DNA of 64,000 nucleotides from Chryseobacterium lathyri (lineage in GTDB: Bacteria; Bacteroidota; Bacteroidia; Flavobacteriales; Weeksellaceae). The DNA lies in contig NZ_JAUSSF010000001.1 of assembly GCF_030812195.1 (NCBI RefSeq), positions 1,922,001 through 1,986,000 of the forward strand. Reading direction: 5' to 3'. A model generated the notes under the pieces. It was not told where the DNA came from. It saw nothing but the letters and a program-made list of their open reading frames with translations, and did no database searches. Made by a program: the position numbers and the translations under genes. The first letter of the stretch is position 1. Each line of letters begins with the position of its first letter. Positions 28,976 to 38,029 of the stretch are shown piece after piece.

Positions 28976-29068
28976 GTTTTTCACACCTTTTATCTTTACG
29001 AACTTAACACAGATCAATGCAGCTGAATCTTCGCTACCGTACTTTTGTTATATAAAATTCACAATATT

Positions 29069-29944
29069 ATGACAGCGAAAAAAGTAGAAATCGTAGCATC
29101 TCCAAAACCTGCCCATTTTGTGGGAGATGGTTTTAGAGTTCATAATTTTATACCAGGGGTACAGGGGTTAGACATGAAAAGAATGGATCCGTTCATCATG
29201 CTTGATTATAATTCAAAATTCCACTTTAACGGTTCTGAAAGGCCCAGAGGGGTGGGAGTTCATCCACACAGAGGCTTTGAAACCGTGACCATAGCATACA
29301 AAGGTAAAGTAGAGCATCACGACAGTGCCGGCGGAGGCGGAATTATAGGGGAAGGTGATGTACAGTGGATGACTGCTGCAAAAGGCGTTCTTCACAAAGA
29401 GTATCATGAAACCGAATGGTCAAAAAAAGGCGGTATTTTTCAGATGGTCCAGCTATGGGTCAACCTTCCGGCAAAAGATAAAATGAGCTGCCCGAAATAC
29501 CAGGCTATAGAAAATGCAGCAATGGAACGTATCAGTCTTGGTGAGAATGGATTTGTTGAAATCATTGCAGGAGAATATAACGGACACAAAGGTCCGGCGG
29601 ATACTTTCACCCCATTGCATATGATGAATGCCAAGTTAAAAGCTGGTGGAAAAGCTGAATTCAGTTTTCCTGCTCATTTCAATACAGCAGCACTGGTGAT
29701 TGAAGGAAGCATTACCGTAAATGGAGAAGAAAAGGCAGCAACTGACCATTTTGTTTTATTTAAAAATGAGGGCGAAACTTTCAGCATTGAAGCCAAAGAA
29801 GATGCAGTCGTATTGATCATCAGCGGAGAACCTATTAATGAACCTATTTATCCTCACGGCCCTTTCGTGATGAATTCGAGAGAAGAAATTATGCAGGCTT
29901 TCGAAGATTTTAATACCGGAAAATTCGGTTATTTGGAAGATTAG
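29069..29944 (+). CDS. Pirin-family bicupin protein
   Basis: 291 residues from the ATG at 29069; the frame also opens at a TTG at 29045. The N-terminal cupin has the metal ligands HPHRGFETVTI and HHDSAGGGG, and WMTAAKGVLHKE is a pirin signature. Bacterial pirins include quercetin dioxygenases (YhaK/YhhW) and redox-responsive regulators; the activity here is not known. TACTTTTG at 29040-29047 is a -7 box. It heads a same-strand run of eight genes, two of them pirins. Confidence 0.88.
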   Translation: MTAKKVEIVASPKPAHFVGDGFRVHNFIPGVQGLDMKRMDPFIMLDYNSKFHFNGSERPRGVGVHPHRGFETVTIAYKGKVEHHDSAGGGGIIGEGDVQWMTAAKGVLHKEYHETEWSKKGGIFQMVQLWVNLPAKDKMSCPKYQAIENAAMERISLGENGFVEIIAGEYNGHKGPADTFTPLHMMNAKLKAGGKAEFSFPAHFNTAALVIEGSITVNGEEKAATDHFVLFKNEGETFSIEAKEDAVVLIISGEPINEPIYPHGPFVMNSREEIMQAFEDFNTGKFGYLED

Positions 29945-30085
29945 AAGAATTAAATTTATCTTAATCTTAGATTCTTCCTTTTTTATTAACTTTATATACT
30001 TGTGTTTGGTAAAATGTAAAGACGTACGGTTCAGAATTACTTTGCGTCTTTGCAATCCGCCAATCCTTTTACAATACAAAAAATT

Positions 30086-30397
30086 ATGAAACCAGAATTT
30101 GAAAATATCCCTCTTGTAAAAGCGGGAAAAAGATTTGAAATAGAAATCGACGGACATTTTGCATTTATCGATTACCGTGAAATGGGTCACCAGATTGCTT
30201 TGGTACACACAGAAACAGATCCTGAACTTGCAGGGACCGGTGCAGCCACTGCTGTGGTAGAGAAAACATTAGCTTACATTGAAGAAAATGGAAAAAAACT
30301 TCTTCCATTCTGTCCGTATGTTTTTGCCTATATCAAAAAACATCCTGATTGGAAACGCATTGTTGATGAAAGATTTGAAGGCTATAATAAGCTGTAA
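30086..30397 (+). CDS. Small GNAT-fold N-acetyltransferase (YjdJ-like)
   Basis: 103 residues from the ATG at 30086 (a start at 30050 is less likely). This is the short Gcn5-related class: a strand pair, then EIDGHFAFIDYREMGHQIALVHTETDPELAGTG-like sequence containing the shortened acetyl-CoA loop, and a C-terminal KKLLPFCPYVFAYIKKHPDW that is diagnostic of this family. It lies between the two pirin genes. A second member of the same family closes the cluster at 33094. Substrate unknown. Confidence 0.85.
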   Translation: MKPEFENIPLVKAGKRFEIEIDGHFAFIDYREMGHQIALVHTETDPELAGTGAATAVVEKTLAYIEENGKKLLPFCPYVFAYIKKHPDWKRIVDERFEGYNKL

Positions 30398-30443
30398 CAA
30401 TACATCTAAAAATCTAATCCATTAACTTAATACTTACTTTATT

Positions 30444-31343
30444 ATGTCAAATATTGGACTTATCATAGAAGAAAAGGCTGCAGATATAGGAAATTTCCTG
30501 GTAGGAAGACTTCTTCCCTTCCGCGAGAAAAGAGCGGTAGGACCTTTCGTTTTTATCGATCATATGGGACCTTCTGAGCTGAAGGATTATCAGAACCTTG
30601 ATGTTCCTCCCCATCCGCATATCGGTTTATCTACTTTAACTTATCTTTTGGAAGGATCTATTTTTCACAGGGACAGCATTGGAAGTGCAGTTGAAATAAA
30701 GCCGGGAGCTGTGAACTGGATGACTGCCGGAAAAGGCGTTGTACATTCTGAAAGAACTCCCGAATATCTAAGACACAGTGATAAAAGACTTCACGGATTC
30801 CAGATCTGGGTGGGCCTTCCGAAACATCTGGAACAGACAGAACCTACATTCCATCATATTGAAGCAGATGAAATCCCAGTATGGGAAGAAGACGGAATTC
30901 AGTATAAACTGATTGCAGGTGAGGCATTCGGAAGGAAATCCGCAGTTCCGGTCCACAGCAAATTATTTTTTATCGAAATCAAAACGAAAGAGGCAAAGAA
31001 AATAAGCATCGGAAAGGATCTTTATGGCGAAGCAGCGATGTATGTCCTGGATGGAACGGTTTCCACAGAAGGGAATTCTTACGGTTCAAAACAGCTGATG
31101 ATCGCCAAGGACACCAAACTTTGTGAATTTGAGATGAGTGAAAACGGTACGGTCTATCTTTTCGGAGGCGAGCCTTTTGATGAAGAACGCTTTATATTCT
31201 GGAATTTTGTGAATTCGGATAAGGAAATGATCGATCAGGCTAAAGTCAACTGGAATGATCAGAACCATGATGCGTTTCCTCTGGTTCCCGGTGATGAAAA
31301 AGAATATGTTCCGCTTCCTAAAGCTATTTTAAACAGAAAATAA
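30444..31343 (+). CDS. Second pirin-family protein (YhhW/quercetinase-like)
   Basis: 299 residues with the cupin ligands PPHPHIGLSTLTYLLEG and FHRDSIGS and the signature WMTAGKGVVHSER. It is clearly paralogous to the pirin at 29069 but diverged in the second cupin. No signal peptide, so cytoplasmic. It is followed 23 bp later by a flavin reductase, consistent with a role in a redox or quinone/flavonoid stress cluster. Confidence 0.87.
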   Translation: MSNIGLIIEEKAADIGNFLVGRLLPFREKRAVGPFVFIDHMGPSELKDYQNLDVPPHPHIGLSTLTYLLEGSIFHRDSIGSAVEIKPGAVNWMTAGKGVVHSERTPEYLRHSDKRLHGFQIWVGLPKHLEQTEPTFHHIEADEIPVWEEDGIQYKLIAGEAFGRKSAVPVHSKLFFIEIKTKEAKKISIGKDLYGEAAMYVLDGTVSTEGNSYGSKQLMIAKDTKLCEFEMSENGTVYLFGGEPFDEERFIFWNFVNSDKEMIDQAKVNWNDQNHDAFPLVPGDEKEYVPLPKAILNRK

Positions 31344-31366
31344 CGGTTATTACAGATTAATAAACC

Positions 31367-31906
31367 ATGAAAATATTAGCATTTGCAGGAAGTACATCTT
31401 CCACTTCGATCAACAGGGAACTGGTAAAATTTGTTCTAAAGGATTTTCAGGATGAAGAGATCAATCTGATCGATCTCAATGATTTTACCATGCCGGTTTT
31501 CTCAGTGGATCTTGAAAAGAAAGGATTTCCTGATGAAGCCCATAATTTTTTAAAAGAGATCGAAGAATGTGACATAATCATCTGTTCGCTTGCAGAGCAT
31601 AACAGGTCTTACAGCTCGGCTTTTAAGAATGTCTTCGACTGGTCTTCAAGGATCAATGTCAAAGTATTTCAAAATAAGCCGATGCTTCTCATGAGCACTT
31701 CTCCGGGAGGTTATGGAGGTGGCAACGTCATGAATACGGCAAGGACCTTTTTCCCACAGTTTGCAGCAGATATCAAAGATACTTTTTCACTCCCTAAGTT
31801 TTATGAAAATTTTGACCTGGAAAGCGGTGTCATCAATCCTGATATGCTTAAGGAACTTAAAGATAAGATAGACAACTTTAAAAAAGAAGTTAAAATCAAT
31901 GACTAA
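31367..31906 (+). CDS. NADPH-dependent FMN reductase-like flavoprotein
   Basis: 179-residue flavodoxin-like fold. The start KILAFAGSTSSTSINRELVKF holds the phosphate-binding loop for FMN; CSLAEHNRSYSSAFKNVFDW and STSPGGYGGGNVMNTA are the conserved flavin-contact segments of the ChrR/ArsH/YieF type. Such enzymes reduce quinones, azo dyes or metals using NAD(P)H. Its end overlaps the next gene by 8 nt, so they are translationally linked. Confidence 0.87.
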   Translation: MKILAFAGSTSSTSINRELVKFVLKDFQDEEINLIDLNDFTMPVFSVDLEKKGFPDEAHNFLKEIEECDIIICSLAEHNRSYSSAFKNVFDWSSRINVKVFQNKPMLLMSTSPGGYGGGNVMNTARTFFPQFAADIKDTFSLPKFYENFDLESGVINPDMLKELKDKIDNFKKEVKIND

Positions 31907-32477
31907 GGGAAGATTAGAAGCTTTCAGTGATGGTGTTCTGGCAATTATCATTACCATCATGGTCCTCGAGCTGAAGGTTCCGGAAGGAAGCAGCTGGAGC
32001 AGCCTCAAGCCTCTCCTGCCCAGATTTCTCGCTTATATTTTCAGTTTTATTTATGTTGGAATTTACTGGAACAACCATCACCATCTGTTTCAGGCTGTAA
32101 AAAAGGTGAACGGAAGTATTCTATGGGCTAATCTTCATCTGCTGTTCTGGCTTTCGCTGATGCCGATCGCTACGGAATGGATCGGGACTACCCATTTTGC
32201 AGAGAATCCGGTGGCAGCCTATGGAATTTGTCTCATCATGTCTGCAGTGGCCTACACGATTTTAGAGAACCTGATTGTCCGGCATGAGGGTGAAGATTCC
32301 AAGCTTAAAGAAGCCATACATTCAAAGTTTAAAGAATATATCTCGATTATATTTTACGTTCTCGGAATCGCTGTTTCATTTTTTTATCCTTATATTGCCA
32401 TAGGTTTTTATTATCTCGTGGCTCTCATATGGCTGATTCCGGACCGAAGAATCGAAAAATCATTAAAAGAAAATTAA
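31899..32477 (+). CDS. TMEM175-family potassium-selective channel
   Basis: 192-residue integral membrane protein with about six helices. It begins with the family signature RLEAFSDGVLAIIITIMVLE, where the FSD motif forms part of the bacterial TMEM175 pore entrance, and has the WNNHHHLF segment after helix 2. Bacterial members form tetramers that pass K+. It overlaps the flavin reductase gene by 8 nt. Confidence 0.85.
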   Translation: MTKGRLEAFSDGVLAIIITIMVLELKVPEGSSWSSLKPLLPRFLAYIFSFIYVGIYWNNHHHLFQAVKKVNGSILWANLHLLFWLSLMPIATEWIGTTHFAENPVAAYGICLIMSAVAYTILENLIVRHEGEDSKLKEAIHSKFKEYISIIFYVLGIAVSFFYPYIAIGFYYLVALIWLIPDRRIEKSLKEN

Positions 32478-32478
32478 T

Positions 32479-32697
32479 ATGGAAACACACGAATATCCCA
32501 ACGGCAGCATCACTGTCATCTGGCAGCCCCAGAAGTGTATCCACTCGGCTGTCTGCGTAAAAATGCTTCCTAAAGTCTACAATCCTAAAGACAGACCCTG
32601 GATAAAAGCTGAAAACGCAACCCCTGAAGAACTTAAAAACCAGATAGATCAATGCCCTTCAGGAGCATTAAGTTATAAATTCAATACAAAACAATAA
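32479..32697 (+). CDS. YjdI-type divergent 4Fe-4S mono-cluster protein
   Basis: 72-residue protein of the Fer4_19 family. Three cysteines are visible, in KCIHSAVCVK and DQCPSGAL, spaced as in E. coli YjdI. Probably a small electron carrier or iron-sulfur sensor. It lies one base after the TMEM175 gene and shares one base with osmC. In E. coli yjdI is next to the GNAT gene yjdJ; here a yjdJ-like gene sits two genes downstream. Confidence 0.85.
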   Translation: METHEYPNGSITVIWQPQKCIHSAVCVKMLPKVYNPKDRPWIKAENATPEELKNQIDQCPSGALSYKFNTKQ

Positions 32698-33092
32698 TGG
32701 CTGTAACAGTAAAAGCAAGTTTGGGAAAAACAAAATATTATACTGAGGTAACGGCCGGCGAAAACCAGATCATTACTGATGAACCTATAGATAAAGGCGG
32801 ACAGAATAAGGGTTTCAACCCAATGGAAATCTTAGCCACATCTCTGGCAAGCTGTACTGCTGCCACTTTAAGGATGTACATCGAAAGAAAGGAATGGGAT
32901 GTGGAAAACATCAACGTAGAAGTAGAGCTTGAAAATTTTCCTTTGACGAAAAGAGCCGTATTCAAAAGGGATATCAGCTTTGTAGGCATTCTGGATGATG
33001 AACAGCTGAAAAGACTGCATACTATCGCTGATGCCTGCCCTGTACACAAAATATTAACCAACGACATAGAAATACTAACCAAATTTTCATAA
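32697..33092 (+). CDS. OsmC/Ohr-family thiol peroxidase-like protein
   Basis: 131 residues with both redox cysteines of the family, in SLASCTAATLRMY and ADACPVHKIL. The sequence FNPMEILATSLASC is the standard first-Cys environment. OsmC proteins reduce organic hydroperoxides; this short form is close to the YhfA-like subgroup. It fits the redox theme of the cluster. Confidence 0.9.
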   Translation: MAVTVKASLGKTKYYTEVTAGENQIITDEPIDKGGQNKGFNPMEILATSLASCTAATLRMYIERKEWDVENINVEVELENFPLTKRAVFKRDISFVGILDDEQLKRLHTIADACPVHKILTNDIEILTKFS

Positions 33093-33093
33093 T

Positions 33094-33381
33094 ATGACTG
33101 AAGTAAAACAAAACAACGACGAAAAACACGGAAGTTTTGAAGCTTTCATAGATGGAAGGCGCGCAGGGATCATGACTTATACCTGGGCCGGAGAAGAAAG
33201 ATTCATCATTGACCACACAGAGGTGGAAGAAGCCTACAACGGAAAAGGTGTAGGAAAAGAAATGCTCCTGGCTGCAGTAGATTTCGCAAGGAAAAACAAC
33301 AAGAAGATTATTCCTCTCTGTCCTTTTGCCAAAGCAAGTTTTCAGAAAAGTGAAGAATTACAGGATGTTTTAGTCAATTGA
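33094..33381 (+). CDS. YjdJ-like small N-acetyltransferase
   Basis: 95 residues. GERFIIDHTEVEEAYNGKGVGKEML-like sequence shows the acetyl-CoA P-loop (GKGVGKEM), and KIIPLCPFAKASFQKSEE is the characteristic C-terminal segment of this short GNAT class. It is a paralogue of the gene at 30086 and closes the pirin cluster. A terminator follows. Confidence 0.88.
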   Translation: MTEVKQNNDEKHGSFEAFIDGRRAGIMTYTWAGEERFIIDHTEVEEAYNGKGVGKEMLLAAVDFARKNNKKIIPLCPFAKASFQKSEELQDVLVN

Positions 33382-33406
33382 TCCTATTTCTGTCCTTCAG
33401 ATACAG

Positions 33407-33446
33407 ACCTTTCAGATGTTTTACTCTGAAAGGTTTTTTCTTTTTT
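33407..33446 (+). terminator. Terminator of the pirin/OsmC cluster
   Basis: Perfect 10-bp stem ACCTTTCAGA / TCTGAAAGGT with an 8-nt loop and T-runs. TATATTTG at 33465-33472 just after it is a likely -7 box for the symporter. Confidence 0.9.
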
Positions 33447-33492
33447 ACCAGAACAGAAAAAAACTATATTTGCTAAAATTTAAAATTTGAGC

Positions 33493-35052
33493 ATGAATTC
33501 AGGAACTATCCTTTTGCTATTTGTTTTTATCTATTTCGTTGGCCTTTTGGTGATTTCTTATTTCACAAGCCGGAATTCTGATAACCAGTCATTTTTCATT
33601 GGAAATAAGAAAAGTAAATGGTGGCTCGTTGCGTTTGGAATGATAGGAACCAGCTTAAGCGGGGTTACTTTTATTTCAGTTCCGGGAACTGTCGGAAAAA
33701 TGACCGGCAGCGAATATATTTTCGGAGGTTTTGAGTATTATATGATGGTCATTGGCTTTTTCATAGGGTATTTTATAGTTGCCGCCATATTGCTTCCGTT
33801 ATATTACAAGATGAATCTGACCTCCATTTATACATATTTAGGAAGAAGATTTAATGTAGAAGCTCATAAGATAGGTTCGATATTTTTCATCATTTCCAGA
33901 GCTATTGGTGCTACAGCGAGATTGTATTTGGTGGTCAACGTTTTACAGATATTTCTGCTTGAAGGTCTGGGCGTTCCGTTTTGGGTGACCGCTCTTGTAC
34001 TCTTGCTGATGGTTCTTTTATACACTTTTGAAGGAGGTGTAAAAACGATCGTGATTACTGATACCTTACAAACTTCCTTCATGATTATCAGCTTGATTGC
34101 CTGTATCGTTTATATTTTATCCAACCTGAATTTATCCTTTGGTGAAGCATACACCATTTTGGAACAGAAAAATTATACTCATTTTATCAATTTTGATCCT
34201 AATTCCAAGACATTTTTCCTTAAAACCATTTTAGGCGGAATTTTCATTACGATCGCCATGACGGGTCTGGATCAGGAAATGATGCAGAAGAATATTTCTG
34301 TAGACAACCTGCAGAATTCAAAAAAGAATATGCTCACTTTTGCAGGAACTCTTCTTTTTGTCAATCTTGCATTTTTGTTTTTAGGAGGTTTGCTTTATCT
34401 TTTTGCTTTGCAGAACGGTGCAGAATATGGATTGGCAAAATCTGAAACGGTAACCAATATTTTCGGGTTCAAAGATGCATCCGGAAATATAAAAAATATT
34501 ATGGGAGACGATCTTTTCCCTGCTCTATCGCTTCAGGGACACTTCCCTATGCCTATTTCCATTATTTTTATTATCGGACTGATTTCGGCTTTATTCCCTT
34601 CTGCTGATGGAGCCCTGACAGCAGTAACCAGCTCATATTGTGTAGATCTATTAAGCCTTAATGAAGACAAAACCAAAACAGAAAAGGAAAAGAAACACCT
34701 TCGTATGAAGGTTCACCTGACTTTCACCGTAGTTTTCTTCATACTGATCATGGTTTTTAAAGCCATGAATGATAAATCGATCGTTTATCTGATCATGGAA
34801 ATTGCCGGCTATACATACGGACCTCTTTTAGGACTTTTTGCCTTTGGAATTTTCACCAAGTTTCAGATTTCAAGAAAGTATTCCATTCTTGCTGTTACAC
34901 TTTTAGCGCCTGTTATCACTTATTTAATCAATCTATCGGTGACTACTTATACGGATTACAGAATTGGTGTGGAACTGATTGTTCTTAATGGCCTGCTTAC
35001 TTTTATTGGTTTATGGCTGGTAAAGAACAAACAGTATTTAAAAGTAGTATGA
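33493..35052 (+). CDS. Sodium:solute symporter (SSS family)
   Basis: 519 residues from the ATG at 33493; the frame opens at a TTG 6 bp earlier. About 13 hydrophobic helices. Family marks include GMIGTSLSGVTFISVPG in helix 2 (with the unwound Na+/substrate region), FEGGVKTIVITDTLQT, GLDQEMMQKNIS, and SALFPSADGALTAVTSSYCVDLL. It imports a solute such as a sugar, acid or amino acid with Na+; which one is unclear. A GDSL hydrolase follows 72 bp later. Confidence 0.9.
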   Translation: MNSGTILLLFVFIYFVGLLVISYFTSRNSDNQSFFIGNKKSKWWLVAFGMIGTSLSGVTFISVPGTVGKMTGSEYIFGGFEYYMMVIGFFIGYFIVAAILLPLYYKMNLTSIYTYLGRRFNVEAHKIGSIFFIISRAIGATARLYLVVNVLQIFLLEGLGVPFWVTALVLLLMVLLYTFEGGVKTIVITDTLQTSFMIISLIACIVYILSNLNLSFGEAYTILEQKNYTHFINFDPNSKTFFLKTILGGIFITIAMTGLDQEMMQKNISVDNLQNSKKNMLTFAGTLLFVNLAFLFLGGLLYLFALQNGAEYGLAKSETVTNIFGFKDASGNIKNIMGDDLFPALSLQGHFPMPISIIFIIGLISALFPSADGALTAVTSSYCVDLLSLNEDKTKTEKEKKHLRMKVHLTFTVVFFILIMVFKAMNDKSIVYLIMEIAGYTYGPLLGLFAFGIFTKFQISRKYSILAVTLLAPVITYLINLSVTTYTDYRIGVELIVLNGLLTFIGLWLVKNKQYLKVV

Positions 35053-35123
35053 TCAGGAAAACAATTTTAAAGCCTTGATTATAACTCAATAGCTTTTGTT
35101 CTGATGTAGTAACCTTAAAAAAT

Positions 35124-35819
35124 ATGTATGTGAAATCATCAATATTCCTTGCCATTGCCTTACTTCTAAGCGAACTGATAAACGCGCAAAGTGCTGTTGA
35201 TTTTGCTAATCTTTCCAGATACAAAGATGACAATACAGCAATTTTAAATACAAAGAAAAAAGTTGATGTGGTCTTTATGGGCAATTCCATTACTGAAGGC
35301 TGGGTAAAAACCCATTCAGCATTTTTTTCCGGGAATAATTATACTGGCAGAGGCATTAGCGGGCAAACCTCTTCCCAAATGCTGCTGCGTTTTCAAAATG
35401 ATGTTGTAGCCTTAAAACCAAGGTTAGTGGTAATTAATGCCGGTACTAACGATATTGCTCAAAACACGGGAATTTATGATCCGGACTTTACCTTCAGCAA
35501 TATTAAAGCAATGGCTGACATTGCCCGGAGCAACGGAATTAAAGTAATTATTGCCTCCGTACTTCCTGCAGCTGCATTTCCCTGGCGTAAGGAAATAGCT
35601 AATGTACCTCAGAAAGTAGATGCCTTAAACAGCAGGTTAAGAGAGTACTCGAACAGCAATAAACTTGTTTTCGTTGATTATAATACAGCAATGCGTGATG
35701 GGAAAGGCGGTATGCGCGAAGGTCTTTCAAAAGACGGTATTCATCCTGATTCTGCAGGCTACAGCATTATGGAACCGTTAATTAAAAGTGCTATTCATAA
35801 AGCCTTAGGAAAAAAATAA
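35124..35819 (+). CDS. SGNH/GDSL hydrolase, exported
   Basis: 231 residues with a signal peptide (MYVKSSIFLAIALLLSELINAQ). Block I is VVFMGNSITEGW with the nucleophile Ser, the oxyanion Gly is in GRGISGQTSSQ, block III is INAGTNDIAQN, and block V is KDGIHPDSAGY with Asp/His. The family includes esterases and acetyl-xylan or platelet-activating-factor acetylhydrolase-like enzymes; in Bacteroidota it often trims acetyl groups from glycans. Confidence 0.9.
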   Translation: MYVKSSIFLAIALLLSELINAQSAVDFANLSRYKDDNTAILNTKKKVDVVFMGNSITEGWVKTHSAFFSGNNYTGRGISGQTSSQMLLRFQNDVVALKPRLVVINAGTNDIAQNTGIYDPDFTFSNIKAMADIARSNGIKVIIASVLPAAAFPWRKEIANVPQKVDALNSRLREYSNSNKLVFVDYNTAMRDGKGGMREGLSKDGIHPDSAGYSIMEPLIKSAIHKALGKK

Positions 35820-35974
35820 AAAAATCTCTTTTTAAACCATTAAGGAATAAAGACTTTGGCAGGCCTTGATGCCGGAACGCGGCTCTCTTTTAAATTAGTC
35901 AACAAACATCATTACAAAAATATCATATACCCGAATGAAGGCTGTTAAAATCAGTATTTTTCTAAAATAATTCT

Positions 35975-36001
35975 AAATCCGGATCATCAATCCGGATTTT
36001 T
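35975..36001 (+). terminator. Hairpin terminator between the GDSL and transketolase genes
   Basis: Perfect 10-bp stem AAATCCGGAT / ATCCGGATTT with a 5-nt loop and a short T tail. The spacer before it (35820-35970) shows nothing else. Confidence 0.8.
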
Positions 36002-36057
36002 GCATTTCCGTAAGCCGTTAAAAAATTGTAAATTCGCGTGCAAATAAATCAGATATA

Positions 36058-36909
36058 ATGAGTAAAAGTATCGAAGAGTTAAAATCTCTTACTACGCAGA
36101 TCAGAAGAGACATTTTAAGAATGGTTCACGCTGTAAATTCAGGACATCCGGGCGGAAGTTTAGGGTGTACTGAATACTTTACAGCACTTTATGGGAATGT
36201 AATGAACTATAGTCTTCCTTTCACTATGGAGGGGAAAAATGAGGATCATTTTTATCTTTCAAACGGCCATATTTCGCCGGTTTACTATTCTACTTTAGCG
36301 AGATTTAATTTCTTTCCGGTAGATGAATTGAGAACTTTCAGAAAACTGGATTCAAGACTTCAGGGTCACCCAACTACCCATGAGGGTCTTCCGGGTATCA
36401 GAATTGCTTCCGGATCTCTTGGTCAGGGACTTTCTGTAGCACTTGGTGTAGCACAAGGAAAAAAACTGGACGGAGATAAGTCCCTTGTTTACACACTTCA
36501 CGGAGACGGTGAGCTTCAGGAAGGTCAGGTTTGGGAAGCTTTGATGTATGCTGCTGCCAAGAAAGTGGACAATATCATTTCAACAATTGACTATAACGGA
36601 CGCCAGATCGATGGTGATACTGATGATGTATTAAGCTTAGGAAACTTACATGCTAAACTTGAGGCATTTGGGTGGACAGTTCTAGAAGAGAAAAACGGTA
36701 ACGATCTTGAAGCTGTTATTGCTATCCTTGAAAAGGCTAAAACTGAAACTGGAAAAGGAAAACCTGTAATAATCATTCTTCACACAGAGATGGGTGCTGG
36801 TGTAGATTTCATGATGGGATCTCACGCATGGCACGGAAAAGCTCCGAATGATGAGCAGCTTAACACCGCATTCAAACAATTATATCTAGAAGCTCCTGCT
36901 GATTACTAG
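36058..36909 (+). CDS. Transketolase, N-terminal (thiamine diphosphate) subunit
   Basis: 283 residues corresponding to the first third of a classical transketolase. It carries VNSGHPGGSLG, the thiamine diphosphate/Mg motif GDGELQEGQVWEALMYAA with the later N of DYNGRQ, and HAWHGKAPN. It moves two-carbon ketol units between sugars in the pentose phosphate pathway, with the C-terminal half encoded by the next gene, 46 bp downstream. Such split transketolases are usual in several bacterial groups and archaea, so this is not a frameshift. Confidence 0.94.
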   Translation: MSKSIEELKSLTTQIRRDILRMVHAVNSGHPGGSLGCTEYFTALYGNVMNYSLPFTMEGKNEDHFYLSNGHISPVYYSTLARFNFFPVDELRTFRKLDSRLQGHPTTHEGLPGIRIASGSLGQGLSVALGVAQGKKLDGDKSLVYTLHGDGELQEGQVWEALMYAAAKKVDNIISTIDYNGRQIDGDTDDVLSLGNLHAKLEAFGWTVLEEKNGNDLEAVIAILEKAKTETGKGKPVIIILHTEMGAGVDFMMGSHAWHGKAPNDEQLNTAFKQLYLEAPADY

Positions 36910-36955
36910 TCCAGGTGATGAGTAACAGTAATCAAAATAAATAATCAGTAAAAAA

Positions 36956-37903
36956 ATGAAATATACATATACAGAAAAAAAGGATACGCGCTCAGGATTC
37001 GGAGCCGGATTAGCAGAACTTGCTGACAAAAATCCTAATGTAGTGGCACTTTGTGCAGACCTTATCGGTTCTTTGAAAATGGAAAAGTTCATTGAAAAGG
37101 CACCGGAAAGATTCTTTCAGATAGGTATTGCAGAAGCTAATATGATGGGAATTGCTGCAGGTTTGAGCATTACAGGAAAAATTCCTTTTACAGGAACTTT
37201 CGCGAACTTCTCTACTTCAAGAGTGTATGATCAGATCCGTCAGTCTATTGCTTATTCCGGGAAAAATGTAAAAATCTGTGCATCTCATGCTGGTCTTACT
37301 TTAGGGGAAGATGGTGCTACCCACCAGGTTTTGGAAGATATCGGTATGATGAAAATGCTTCCGGGCATGACGGTAATCAACCCTTGCGACTACAACCAGA
37401 CAAAAGCAGCTACTATTGCTATCGCTGAGCACGATGGTCCTGTATATTTAAGATTCGGAAGACCTACGGTCCCTGTATTCATCCCGGAAGACATGCCTTT
37501 CGAAATCGGAAAAGGAATTCTTCTTCAGGAGGGTACTGATGTAACTATTGTTGCAACCGGACATCTTGTTTGGGAATCTCTTGTAGCAGCTGACGAGCTT
37601 GAAAAAGAAGGTATTTCCTGTGAGGTAATCAATATCCACACCATTAAACCTCTGGACGAGGAGATCATCATCAAATCTGTTGAAAAAACAGGAAAGATCG
37701 TTACTGCTGAGGAGCACAACTATCTTGGTGGTTTAGGAGAATCTGTTGCAGGAATGCTTGCAAGAAAAAGACCTACAAGACAGGAATTTGTTGCGGTAAA
37801 CGATACATTCGGAGAATCTGCTACCCCTGCAGAATTGATGAAAAAATATAAGATTGATTCAGCAGCTGTGAAAGAAGCTGTGAAGAGAATTTTAGCAAAC
37901 TAA
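36956..37903 (+). CDS. Transketolase, C-terminal (pyrimidine-binding) subunit
   Basis: 315 residues with the pyrimidine-binding domain (GIAEANMMGIAAGLSITGKIPFTGTFANF, where the Glu activates the cofactor) and the C-terminal regulatory domain (VATGHLVWESLVAADEL, EEHNYLGGLGESVAG). It must pair with the upstream subunit to be active. A strong terminator ends the two-gene operon. Confidence 0.94.
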   Translation: MKYTYTEKKDTRSGFGAGLAELADKNPNVVALCADLIGSLKMEKFIEKAPERFFQIGIAEANMMGIAAGLSITGKIPFTGTFANFSTSRVYDQIRQSIAYSGKNVKICASHAGLTLGEDGATHQVLEDIGMMKMLPGMTVINPCDYNQTKAATIAIAEHDGPVYLRFGRPTVPVFIPEDMPFEIGKGILLQEGTDVTIVATGHLVWESLVAADELEKEGISCEVINIHTIKPLDEEIIIKSVEKTGKIVTAEEHNYLGGLGESVAGMLARKRPTRQEFVAVNDTFGESATPAELMKKYKIDSAAVKEAVKRILAN

Positions 37904-37924
37904 GATAGATTATATCATAAAAGT

Positions 37925-37959
37925 TCGGGCTGTTTCTTCGAAACAGCCCGAGCTTTTTT
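37925..37959 (+). terminator. Terminator of the transketolase operon
   Basis: Perfect 11-bp stem TCGGGCTGTTT / AAACAGCCCGA, then a T-run. Confidence 0.92.
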
Positions 37960-38029
37960 ACCACCGTCAAATCTTTCATTTATCACAGCATCCGTTTTGA
38001 CGCATTACTGCTTGTCTTCCATAATACTG

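Noticed and set aside
36058..37903. Transketolase broken into two frames by a mutation
   Set aside because: Each half has its own start, stop and complete domain with a 46-bp gap; split transketolases are a known natural form.
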